A program made the position numbers and the translations under genes. From contig JAJRWT010000056.1 of assembly GCA_024276675.1 (NCBI GenBank), positions 1-64,000 on the forward strand: DNA of 64,000 nt. The letters run 5' to 3'. Source of the stretch: Myxococcota bacterium. Lineage in GTDB: Bacteria > Myxococcota_A > UBA796 > JAFGLY01. The notes beneath the pieces are model-generated. The model was given only the letters and a program-made list of their open reading frames with translations. It searched no databases and was not told the origin of the DNA. Within the stretch, counting starts at the first letter, position 1. The number at the start of each line of letters is the position of its first letter. This document shows, one piece after another, positions 19,653 to 26,976 of the stretch.

Positions 19653-20885
19653 ATGTTGGCCGGCCTGCCCATGGCGCTCCTGGCCTCGCCGGCGGGAGCG
19701 ATGCAACTCCACGGCTACGCCAAGGCCACCGCCTCGGCCCAGCTCTCCGACGAGCCCTGGGTGGATGCCACCTCGCGCCTGCAGGCGGACCTGAGCGGCA
19801 AGACCCGGGGCGCATCCTTCCGCGCCACCGTGGACCTGGACATGGACGCCGGGGCGCTGGACATGTCCCAACTCTCCCGGCGCGAGCTGGAGCTGGAGCT
19901 GATCCCCGTGGAGTGCCGCGTGGGAGCCCACGGCTCCTGGTTCGACCTGTTCCTGGGCAAGCAGTACGTGTTCTGGGGCCAGACCGACTGGATCAACCCC
20001 ACGGATCTCTTCACACCCTGGGACTACGTCCACATGTCCAACGAGCTGGAGGACTACCGCATCGCGCCCTGGGCTGCCCGGTTCCAGGCCTTCTTCGGCC
20101 AGGCCTCCCTTGACCTGGTGTGGGTCCCCTACCCCGTGCCCGACGTGATGGACTTCTCGTCCATGGAATCCGACACGGTGCATGTGGGCGATCCTGTCTT
20201 CACCCGGGAGCACCCATTCGACCTGGGCCTGCGTCTCAACGGCCGCTTCGCGGGCTTCGATGCCTCTCTGGTGGCCTTCAGCGGCATGGACAAGCGCCCC
20301 GGTTTCTCCATGGAGATGGACCTGGAGGCCACGCCGCCCATCCTGGAACTCGTCCCCACCTACGGCTCCATGCAGGCCGTGGGGGGCGACATCTCCCGGG
20401 GCCTGGGCCCCCTGCTGCTCAAGGCCGAGTCCGCCTGGTACCGCACCGAGGATCTCCAGGGCGACGACCCCCAGGTGCGCAACCCCGAGCTGTACTCCGT
20501 GGCGGGGCTCACCTGGGTGCCGGGCAACCACCTCAACATGAGCCTACAGGGCACGTGGAGCCACCTGCTCCTCTTCGACCCGCAGGCAGACCTGGCGGCC
20601 CTGGAAGCCATGGGCGATCCGGAGCCCTCCGCCGACGCCCTGGACACCTGGGGCCTGGTGGAGCGCCTCTCCTGGAGCTGGCGCGACACAGTGAGCCTCT
20701 CGGCCGTGGCGCTCCAGTACCTCCCGGACCAGGGCTTCTTCGGCCTGGGCTACCTGTCCTGGCGGGCCGCCGACGGGCTCACCGTGCTGGGGGGAGCCCT
20801 GCTCTTCGGGGGCCCCCGGGGGAGCACCTTCGGGGACATCTCCGAGCTGTCACGGGTCTTCGGCGAGATCAAGTACTCGTTCTGA
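19653..20885 (+). CDS. Outer-membrane beta-barrel protein (DUF1302-like)
   Basis: The 410-residue product begins MLAGLPMALLASPAGA|MQ, a signal peptide. It is made of alternating amphipathic strands and ends in ...VFGEIKYSF, the terminal Phe typical of proteins folded by the BAM complex. Motifs such as FLGKQYVFWGQTDWINPTDL recall DUF1302 / alginate-export-like barrels that sit beside RND and LolA-like genes. The ATG lies 1 nt after the TGA of the RND-LolA gene, so it belongs to the same operon. Together they would form an export path across the periplasm to the outer membrane. The family name is tentative; the barrel nature is well supported. Confidence 0.8.
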   Translation: MLAGLPMALLASPAGAMQLHGYAKATASAQLSDEPWVDATSRLQADLSGKTRGASFRATVDLDMDAGALDMSQLSRRELELELIPVECRVGAHGSWFDLFLGKQYVFWGQTDWINPTDLFTPWDYVHMSNELEDYRIAPWAARFQAFFGQASLDLVWVPYPVPDVMDFSSMESDTVHVGDPVFTREHPFDLGLRLNGRFAGFDASLVAFSGMDKRPGFSMEMDLEATPPILELVPTYGSMQAVGGDISRGLGPLLLKAESAWYRTEDLQGDDPQVRNPELYSVAGLTWVPGNHLNMSLQGTWSHLLLFDPQADLAALEAMGDPEPSADALDTWGLVERLSWSWRDTVSLSAVALQYLPDQGFFGLGYLSWRAADGLTVLGGALLFGGPRGSTFGDISELSRVFGEIKYSF

Positions 20886-20975
20886 GGCCACGCCGGCATT
20901 CGCTGATGGTACAAAGCCTGTTTTCGACCTGTTCCAACGCATGCCCGGCCCCGGCAACCATGGAAGTGCCGCGAA

Positions 20976-21032
20976 ACCGGTGACATGGCGCCGACACCGC
21001 TACGACACCGGTGACATGGCGCCAACACCGCT
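20976..21032. repeat. 31-bp period direct repeat, two copies
   Basis: ACCGGTGACATGGCGCC followed by GACACCGCT (20976-21001) recurs at 21007-21032 with one mismatch (25 of 26). The second copy runs up to the 3' end of the glycosyltransferase gene. The GGTGACATGGCGCC core resembles repeated transposase-binding sites at some IS ends, but no transposase is present, so it may be an IS scar. Confidence 0.75.
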
Positions 21033-21037
21033 GCGGC

Positions 21038-21721
21038 TCACAGCAGGGAACGGAGGCAGCCCAGGCCGTAGCGCAGTGCGCGCCCCGGGGAGATGGAGAG
21101 CACGTCGCCGCCGTACTTCATGCGCACGGGCCGCTCCACCAGGCGCGCTCCGGCGCGTATGGCAGCACACATGAGCTGGTGATCGAAGAGGTAGTCGTCG
21201 GAGAAGTCCTGGAAGCCCAGGCGGCGGAGCAGGCCGGCCCTGAAGGCGCGAGCGCCGTTGTGGAGGTCGCTGTGGCTGGTACCGAGGCGCAGGTTGGCCA
21301 GGGAGGTGAGGGCCCGGATACCCAGGGATCTCCAGGCGGGCAGGCCGGGGGGAGGGCTGTCCAGGAAGCGGCTGCCGGTGGCCACGTCGGCGAAATCCAG
21401 GGCCAGAGCGAGAGCCAGGGTGTCGGCCACGTCGTACTGGGCATCGCCGTGGAGGAGTACCACGCGGCCTGCGCCCCCATCCAGCGCGGCCTGGTACCCG
21501 GTTTTCTGGGCAGCCCCATAGCCACGGTTGCGGCTGTGCCTGATGATGGTGACCGCCCTGGCCTCCAGCGGTGGCCAACTGCCGTCGTCAACCAGGTAGA
21601 CATCCAGGCCGGGAGGGATGGCGCCCAGCAGAAAGTCCAGGGCGGGCTGCATCCCCAGAGCGGGTATCACCACCGCCGTGTCCGGGGGGAAACAGGTTGG
21701 CTGTGACGTTGAATGGGCCAT
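21038..21721 (-). CDS. Family 2 glycosyltransferase (DPM1/DPG-synthase-like)
   Basis: The 227-residue protein is a compact GT-A glycosyltransferase. It has TAVVIPALGMQPAL at the N-terminus, VYLVDDGS (nucleotide-sugar binding), RNRGYGAAQKTGYQAAL and HGDAQYD (the DxD-like metal site), then GSRFLDS. There is no membrane anchor or C-terminal extension. Such proteins make polyprenyl-phosphate sugars or add sugars to cell-surface glycans. The acceptor is unknown. It starts 15 nt after the lipoprotein gene on the same strand, so co-transcription is likely. The ribosome-binding site is weak, which suggests translational coupling. Confidence 0.88.
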   Translation of the reverse strand: MAHSTSQPTCFPPDTAVVIPALGMQPALDFLLGAIPPGLDVYLVDDGSWPPLEARAVTIIRHSRNRGYGAAQKTGYQAALDGGAGRVVLLHGDAQYDVADTLALALALDFADVATGSRFLDSPPPGLPAWRSLGIRALTSLANLRLGTSHSDLHNGARAFRAGLLRRLGFQDFSDDYLFDHQLMCAAIRAGARLVERPVRMKYGGDVLSISPGRALRYGLGCLRSLL

Positions 21722-21736
21722 GGGAGCGGGAATGAC

Positions 21737-22726
21737 CTACTTGACGTCCAGCACGGTGAGATACGGTGGGGCGGGGTTCAGACAGGACGAGCACTGCAAG
21801 GCCAGCAACCAGAGGTAGTCGGCGTCCAGCCCCGGAAAGGGGGAGCCGCCGTCGTCGGTGAGATCCGCCAGCGTGATGGAGGTGGCTCCTCCGATGCTGG
21901 CGGACCACATGCCATCGGCCAGGATTTCCACGTCCAGGAACTGGGATTCCAGGTCCTGGGCCGTGAGGGAAAGGTAGCGGCTCACCATGATCTGGTCGGT
22001 GGTGGAGAGGTTGATCTCGCGGCCACGGGCGTCGGTGGTGACCCCCGACCAGTCCACGTAGTTGTCGCTGCCCGCCAGTACGGTCAGGGGTTGGAGCGAG
22101 GTGAGGTCCACATCCACCTCCAGTTGTGCGCTGGAGTTCTGAACGGTGATGGCGTTGTTGTCGGAGCCGGGTTCCGGGTCGAAAAACATCAGCATGCGGC
22201 TGTCGATGCCGGGGGTGGTGCCGCTGTTGAGAAGGAACATCCAGGTCTGGTAGGCATCGGTCAGGTAATCGACGATGCCGATGTCGTAGCCAAAGAGGGT
22301 GAGCAGCTCGCTCAGGTACACGGATGTACGGCCCTCGGTTTCGACCCCCACGTAGAGCCCGATGGAAGATTGCATGAGTTCGTCGTTGGAGAGGTCTTCG
22401 GTGATCTGTTCCTGGGTGTCGTAGGGAAAGACCACCACCGAAGCCAGCCCCACGTCGGCGCTGGGATCCATGTCGTGACCCATGAGATCGATGGTAAGGC
22501 CGGACCAGTCGAAGAGGACGTCCTGCTGCTCTGCCACATCCGCCGATGCAATGGTGAGGGAGCCTTCGAAGTTGTAGTTGTTCTGGTCGGAGAGGATGAT
22601 GTCTTGGGAGTAGGCGAGGCCGGTGTCCTTGGGGTCGTCACCACAGGAGATCAGCAACAGGGCCGACCAGGGGAAGAAGGACAGCCAGAGGATGGACACG
22701 AGTGGGGCGCGAAGATCAATGCTCAT
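21737..22726 (-). CDS. Predicted lipoprotein with an internally duplicated domain
   Basis: The 329-residue product has a signal ending in SALLLIS|C followed by GDDPKDTG, a lipoprotein signal. Two related segments occur. The first has LFDWSGLTIDLMGHDMDP and then SADVGLASVVVF; the second has YVDWSGVTTDARGREINL and then STTDQIMVSRYL. This indicates a duplicated beta-rich module. No enzyme motif is visible. GGGAG lies 7 nt before the ATG at 22726. The KDTG tail matches that of the lipoprotein at 41891. It heads the pair with the glycosyltransferase. The role is unknown; an envelope location is likely. Confidence 0.78.
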   Translation of the reverse strand: MSIDLRAPLVSILWLSFFPWSALLLISCGDDPKDTGLAYSQDIILSDQNNYNFEGSLTIASADVAEQQDVLFDWSGLTIDLMGHDMDPSADVGLASVVVFPYDTQEQITEDLSNDELMQSSIGLYVGVETEGRTSVYLSELLTLFGYDIGIVDYLTDAYQTWMFLLNSGTTPGIDSRMLMFFDPEPGSDNNAITVQNSSAQLEVDVDLTSLQPLTVLAGSDNYVDWSGVTTDARGREINLSTTDQIMVSRYLSLTAQDLESQFLDVEILADGMWSASIGGATSITLADLTDDGGSPFPGLDADYLWLLALQCSSCLNPAPPYLTVLDVK

Positions 22727-22955
22727 GGAAAACTCCGGGAGAATCGAGGAAGCCAACAACGCAGGCGACAGGAGATCTCGGATGCCGGGAGAGCACGGAG
22801 CGGCCCGCCATCATCGAGCCGGTGTTCTGTCATTGCCAGAGTCCATCAGTCGAGATGGGCCCGGTGGCCTGGGAGACCAGAACCTGGTGGCGCGAAACCC
22901 GAACATGTAGTCAATACCACGTCTACGGACTTCATGTGGTCAAGGGGCGGGGAAT

Positions 22956-22974
22956 ACGGGGCGCCCTGCCCCGT
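22956..22974. promoter_or_regulatory. Strong short hairpin upstream of guaB
   Basis: ACGGGGC and GCCCCGT pair perfectly (7 bp) around GCCCT. It lies in the 406-nt divergent region between the lipoprotein gene (minus, start 22726) and guaB (plus). There is no T-tract, so it may be a transcription-boundary or protein-binding element rather than a terminator. The rest of this region shows no gene. Confidence 0.35.
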
Positions 22975-23040
22975 GAACTCATACCATGATCCGCCGCCCA
23001 ACGGCCTCGCTTGAAAGCCACCCCACGAGAGATGCCAACC

Positions 23041-23055
23041 GGACAGATCCTGTCC
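23041..23055. promoter_or_regulatory. Palindrome next to the guaB promoter region (possible operator)
   Basis: GGACAGATCCTGTCC is a perfect 6-bp dyad with a 3-nt centre. It lies about 10 nt upstream of a possible -35 box and about 80 nt before the guaB start. Its place at the head of an 11-gene purine operon makes it a candidate regulator-binding site. It does not match the classical PurR box. Confidence 0.3.
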
Positions 23056-23065
23056 ATCAAAAGCG

Positions 23066-23094
23066 TTGACCCTCTACAAGTATCGGTGTATGTG
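23066..23094 (+). promoter_or_regulatory. Possible sigma-70-type promoter for the purine operon
   Basis: TTGACC (23066-23071) is a good -35 box. After 17 nt comes TATGTG (23089-23094), a weak -10 box. Transcription would start about 30 nt before the guaB ATG. The poor -10 keeps this uncertain. Confidence 0.3.
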
Positions 23095-23132
23095 AGCCCT
23101 CCGGTCGACCCCTCCCGCCGTAGGAGCAGCGG

Positions 23133-24620
23133 ATGGCCAGAAAAATCTCCACCGAGCCCTCACGCACCCTGGCGGAGTTTCGCCTTCTGCCAGGTCTGAC
23201 CTTGCGCAGGCACTCCATCGAGCAGATCTCGCTCACCACGCCGCTGGCGGAGTTCCCCGACGGCAGCGGCCACCTGATGCTCAACATCCCGCTGATCTCC
23301 GCTGCCATGCAGGCCGTCTCGGGCCCCCGGATGGGCATAGCCCTGGCCAGGCAGGGGGGCGTGGCCTGCATCTTCTGCTCCCAATCCGTCCAGGACCAGG
23401 CCCGCATGGTGGCCAAGGTCAAGAACCACAAGGCCGGCTTCGTCCAACCCCGAACCGTGTCTCCCTCCACCCCAATCCACCAGGTCCACCAACTGGGCGA
23501 AAGCCTCGGTTTCTCAACCTTCCCGGTTGTGGACTCCCACGGCACCCTCCTGGGTCTCGTCACCCGCAACGACTACGACCTTGGCCGTCATGGCCAGCTC
23601 CCGGTGTCGGAGCGCATGATTCCACGCAGCAGCCTCAGCGTGGGCATCGACATCCAGGATCTCCGCCAGGCCAACGACATCCTCCTGGAGAGCCACCATT
23701 CGGGCCTGCCCATCGTGGACGGGAACGACAAGCTCCTCTACCTGGTTTTCAAGAAAGACATCCGCAACCACACGGACAACCCCCTGGAGGTCCTGGACTC
23801 CCGCAAGCGTCTGCTCTCGGTGGCGGCGGTGAACACCCACGACTACCGCCAACGGGTCCCCGCCCTGGTACGAGCCGAAGCAGACGCCATCGCCGTCGAT
23901 TCCTCCGACGGCCACTCGGTCTACCAGCAGGAAACCATCCGTTTCATCGCCGGCGAGTACCCGGGCATCCCCATAATCGGCGGCAACATCATCACCGCGG
24001 AAGGTTTCCGTTTCCTGGTGGAATCGGGCGCCCACGCCGTCAAGGTGGGCATGGGGGGTGGCTCCATCTGCATCACCCAGGAGCAGAAGGGCACGGGTCG
24101 CGGCCTTGCCACCGCCCTGATGGAAGTGTGCGACGCCAGGGATCGCCTGCGGGAACGCACGGGCCGCTACATTCCCATCATCGCCGACGGCGGCATCGTC
24201 ACCTCCAAAGACATGGTGGTGGCGCTGGCCATGGGCGCCGACACCGTCATGCTGGGCCGCTACTTTGCCCGCATGGACGAATCCCCCCCCCAGAAGCTCA
24301 TGATGGACAACCGCATGGTCAAGCCCTACTGGGGGGAAGGCGCCGCCAGAGCCCGCCAGTGGAAGACTCTCCGCTATCGGCACGGCAGCTTCGAAGAAGG
24401 AGTGGAAGGCTTCGTGGACTACGCCGGCCCACTTGCCAGCAATATTCCGCGCACCCTGGCCAAGATCCGTGCATCCATGTCGTCCTGCGGAGCAGCCAGC
24501 CTGGCCCAGCTCCACGACCATGCCCAACTGGAGCTGGTCTCTCCCCTCTCCATCCGCGAGGGCAAGGTCCACGACATCCTCATGCCCCCCAACGACCCTC
24601 CCCTCCCGGTGCTGCACTGA
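23133..24620 (+). CDS. guaB: IMP dehydrogenase
   Basis: GuaB oxidises IMP to XMP with NAD+, the committed step to GMP. The 495-residue protein has the TIM-barrel core split by a CBS-domain pair (about 100-215). The loop GGGSICITQEQKGTG holds the catalytic cysteine (C313); ADGGIVTSKDMVVALAMGAD binds phosphate. GGGSICITQEQKG departs from the common bacterial GPGSICTTR and resembles IMPDH variants known from some protozoa and bacteria. AGGAG lies 6 nt before the ATG. It is the first gene of the purine operon, with purA 13 nt downstream. GMP synthase (guaA) is not in the window. Confidence 0.95.
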   Translation: MARKISTEPSRTLAEFRLLPGLTLRRHSIEQISLTTPLAEFPDGSGHLMLNIPLISAAMQAVSGPRMGIALARQGGVACIFCSQSVQDQARMVAKVKNHKAGFVQPRTVSPSTPIHQVHQLGESLGFSTFPVVDSHGTLLGLVTRNDYDLGRHGQLPVSERMIPRSSLSVGIDIQDLRQANDILLESHHSGLPIVDGNDKLLYLVFKKDIRNHTDNPLEVLDSRKRLLSVAAVNTHDYRQRVPALVRAEADAIAVDSSDGHSVYQQETIRFIAGEYPGIPIIGGNIITAEGFRFLVESGAHAVKVGMGGGSICITQEQKGTGRGLATALMEVCDARDRLRERTGRYIPIIADGGIVTSKDMVVALAMGADTVMLGRYFARMDESPPQKLMMDNRMVKPYWGEGAARARQWKTLRYRHGSFEEGVEGFVDYAGPLASNIPRTLAKIRASMSSCGAASLAQLHDHAQLELVSPLSIREGKVHDILMPPNDPPLPVLH

Positions 24621-24633
24621 CCCGAGGTACTCC

Positions 24634-25854
24634 ATGCCTGGTTGCGCGATACTCGGAGCCCAGTGGGGCGACGAAGGCAAGGGCAAGATCGTTGACCTGC
24701 TGGCACGGCGCGCCCACATGGTTGTTCGCTTCCAGGGGGGGGCCAACGCGGGCCACACCATTCATCACCGTGGCAAGGTGCTGGTGCTGCACCAGGTGCC
24801 ATCGGGCATACTCCGGCCAGGCTGCGTGAACCTGGTTGCCAACGGCTGCGTCCTGGACCCCATCCTGCTCGTGGACGAAATCCTCGCGCTCCGCGGGCTG
24901 GGGGTACAGGTGGAGCCCTCGAACCTGGGCATCTCTGAACGCGCCCACGTGGTCACTCCGCTGCATCGGCACCTGGACTCCCTCTCCGGCTCCACCATAG
25001 GGACCACGGGCCGCGGCATAGGCCCCTGCTACACCGACAAGGCCCGGCGCGTGGGCATTCGCATGGAATCACTGGCCCAGGGCAACCTGCTGCCCCAATG
25101 GGAACGCCTGCTGGAATACCACGCATCCGCCCTCGATGCGGTGGACCCCTCCGCCATCTCGAATCTTCGGGCTGCCGGAGACAGCCTCCAGCGGGCTGCC
25201 AGTTTCCTGGCCCCCTTCATCCGCGACATCCGCCACGAGTTGCACCGGGCAGACAGCGACGACCGGAACATCCTGCTGGAAGGCGCCCAGGGCGCATTGC
25301 TGGACCTGGACCACGGCACCTATCCCTTCGTCACCTCCTCCAACACCACCATCGGCGGCGCCTACACGGGCACGGGCGTCCACCTTCGGATTCAACACAG
25401 GATCGCGGTGCTGAAGGCCTACACCACCAGGGTGGGCAACGGCCCGTTCCCCACCGAACTCCATGGCAGCATCGGCCAACGCCTTCGCCGGGTGGGCAAC
25501 GAATACGGCGCTACCACCGGCCGGCCCCGCCGCTGCGGCTGGCTGGACCTTCCCATCCTGACCGAATCCGCCATGGCCAACGGCTTCACCGCCATGGCCT
25601 TGACCAAGCTGGACTGCCTGACCGGCATGGATCCCATCCGCGTGGCCACGGGTCGGACTCCCTCCGGCGATCCCAGCTACCAGGACCTTGCCGGCTGGAC
25701 CGCCGACATCTCCACCGCCAGAGCCATCTCCCAACTCCCCTCTCGATGCAGGGCCTACCTGAACTTCCTGGAGCGGCACACCGAGATCCCCATCTCAATA
25801 CTCTCCCTCGGACCCGCCAGGGACCAGACATTGTTGCAGGAGCCCCCATGGTAA
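24634..25854 (+). CDS. purA: Adenylosuccinate synthetase
   Basis: PurA joins aspartate to IMP using GTP, the first step from IMP to AMP. The 406-residue protein has the N-terminal signature GAQWGDEGKGKIVD (P-loop; Asp13 catalytic), GGANAGHTIHH, STIGTTGRGIGPCYTDKA, EGAQGALLDLDHGTYPFVTS and TGRPRRCGWLD. It is slightly shorter than the usual ~430 residues. GAGG lies 7 nt before the ATG; the leader CGAGGTACTCCATG is identical to that of glyA. Its last 7 nt overlap purM. PurB, encoded further down, performs the next step. Confidence 0.97.
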   Translation: MPGCAILGAQWGDEGKGKIVDLLARRAHMVVRFQGGANAGHTIHHRGKVLVLHQVPSGILRPGCVNLVANGCVLDPILLVDEILALRGLGVQVEPSNLGISERAHVVTPLHRHLDSLSGSTIGTTGRGIGPCYTDKARRVGIRMESLAQGNLLPQWERLLEYHASALDAVDPSAISNLRAAGDSLQRAASFLAPFIRDIRHELHRADSDDRNILLEGAQGALLDLDHGTYPFVTSSNTTIGGAYTGTGVHLRIQHRIAVLKAYTTRVGNGPFPTELHGSIGQRLRRVGNEYGATTGRPRRCGWLDLPILTESAMANGFTAMALTKLDCLTGMDPIRVATGRTPSGDPSYQDLAGWTADISTARAISQLPSRCRAYLNFLERHTEIPISILSLGPARDQTLLQEPPW

Positions 25855-26972
25855 GACAAAGCCTCAAACCCGACAAAGCGCCCATAGATGGCAGCGGATT
25901 GGACATATCGCTGGGCAACCGCTGCTCCCGCACGGCCCTTGCTTGGGCACGGAAGACCTACCAGGCCCGCTCCGGCCGCCTGGGAGTTCCCCTGCTCAGG
26001 AGCGATTCGTTATTTGCCAACCTCATGGACTTCGGGCCGTTCCAGTTGGCCATGACCACCGACGGCATAGGGACCAAGGCCGAAGTCGCCGAACGAACGG
26101 GCATCTTCAACACCCTGGGCTTCGACCTGGTAGCCATGGTGGCCGACGATCTCGCCTCCACGGGCGTCGAACCCGTAAACCTCACAAACGTCCTGGATGT
26201 AAGCCACCTGGACCACCCCACGGTGGACCAGCTCATGCGAGGCCTCCACGACGCCGCCCTGCAGGCAGGTATCTCGGTGGTGGGCGGCGAAATAGCCGAA
26301 CTGGGTAGTCGGGTGGGCGGCTGGGGCCCAGGCATGCACTTCAACTGGAGCGCCACCGTCATCGGCCTGGTTCCACCGGATCACGCAGCCATCACCGGGG
26401 AATCCATCACCCCCGGCGACCACGTGGTGGCCCTTCGCAGCGATGGCTTCCGCAGCAACGGCTTCTCCCTGGCTCGCCGCATTCTTCGAGCGCAGTTGGG
26501 CGACACCTGGCACGACCAGCCCTTCAGCGAATCAAGCACCTGGGGCCAGGAGCTGCTCACCCCTTCCCGCCTCTACACCCCCCTCCTCAACACTCTCATC
26601 CGCCGAGACCAACCCATCCATGGAGTGGTACACGTCACCGGCGGCGGCATGGCCGACAACCTCAGCCGCACACTGGCCGCCACGGCCCTGGGAGCAGTTC
26701 TGGACCAGCTCCACCCGCCCCACCCGGCCATGCTGGAACTTCAAGCCATGGGCGGAATCTCCGAACAACAAGCATACCTCCTCTGGAACATGGGCAACGG
26801 CATGCTCCTGGTCGTTCCCTCCTCCAGCTCCGCCAGGCTCTGCCAACTGGCCCGGCAGCTTGGCTACGACGCCCTGGTGGCCGGTCGGGTGGTGAGGCAC
26901 CCCCGCATCACCATCCACAGCAAGGGCCGGCAGCCTGGCAGGCTGGTCTATTCCCCGACCTCGGGGTGGTGA
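25848..26972 (+). CDS. purM: Phosphoribosylformylglycinamidine cyclo-ligase (AIR synthetase)
   Basis: PurM closes FGAM to AIR with ATP, step 5 of purine synthesis. The 374-residue protein fits the PurM fold: AMTTDGIGTKAEVAERTG, FDLVAMVADDLASTGVEPV (ATP/Mg loop), VVGGEIAELG, GDHVVALRSDGFRSNGFSLA and VVHVTGGGMADNLSR. The N-terminus (GSGLDISLGNRCSR) deviates from the usual YxxAGVDIxAGN, marking a divergent subfamily. AGGAG lies 6 nt before the ATG, and the start overlaps the purA stop by 7 nt. purL follows after 4 nt. Confidence 0.92.
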   Translation: MVRQSLKPDKAPIDGSGLDISLGNRCSRTALAWARKTYQARSGRLGVPLLRSDSLFANLMDFGPFQLAMTTDGIGTKAEVAERTGIFNTLGFDLVAMVADDLASTGVEPVNLTNVLDVSHLDHPTVDQLMRGLHDAALQAGISVVGGEIAELGSRVGGWGPGMHFNWSATVIGLVPPDHAAITGESITPGDHVVALRSDGFRSNGFSLARRILRAQLGDTWHDQPFSESSTWGQELLTPSRLYTPLLNTLIRRDQPIHGVVHVTGGGMADNLSRTLAATALGAVLDQLHPPHPAMLELQAMGGISEQQAYLLWNMGNGMLLVVPSSSSARLCQLARQLGYDALVAGRVVRHPRITIHSKGRQPGRLVYSPTSGW

Positions 26973-26976
26973 CTCC

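Noticed and set aside
22956..22974. Purine riboswitch upstream of guaB
   Set aside because: Only a single 7-bp hairpin is visible; there is no three-way junction or conserved purine-aptamer sequence.
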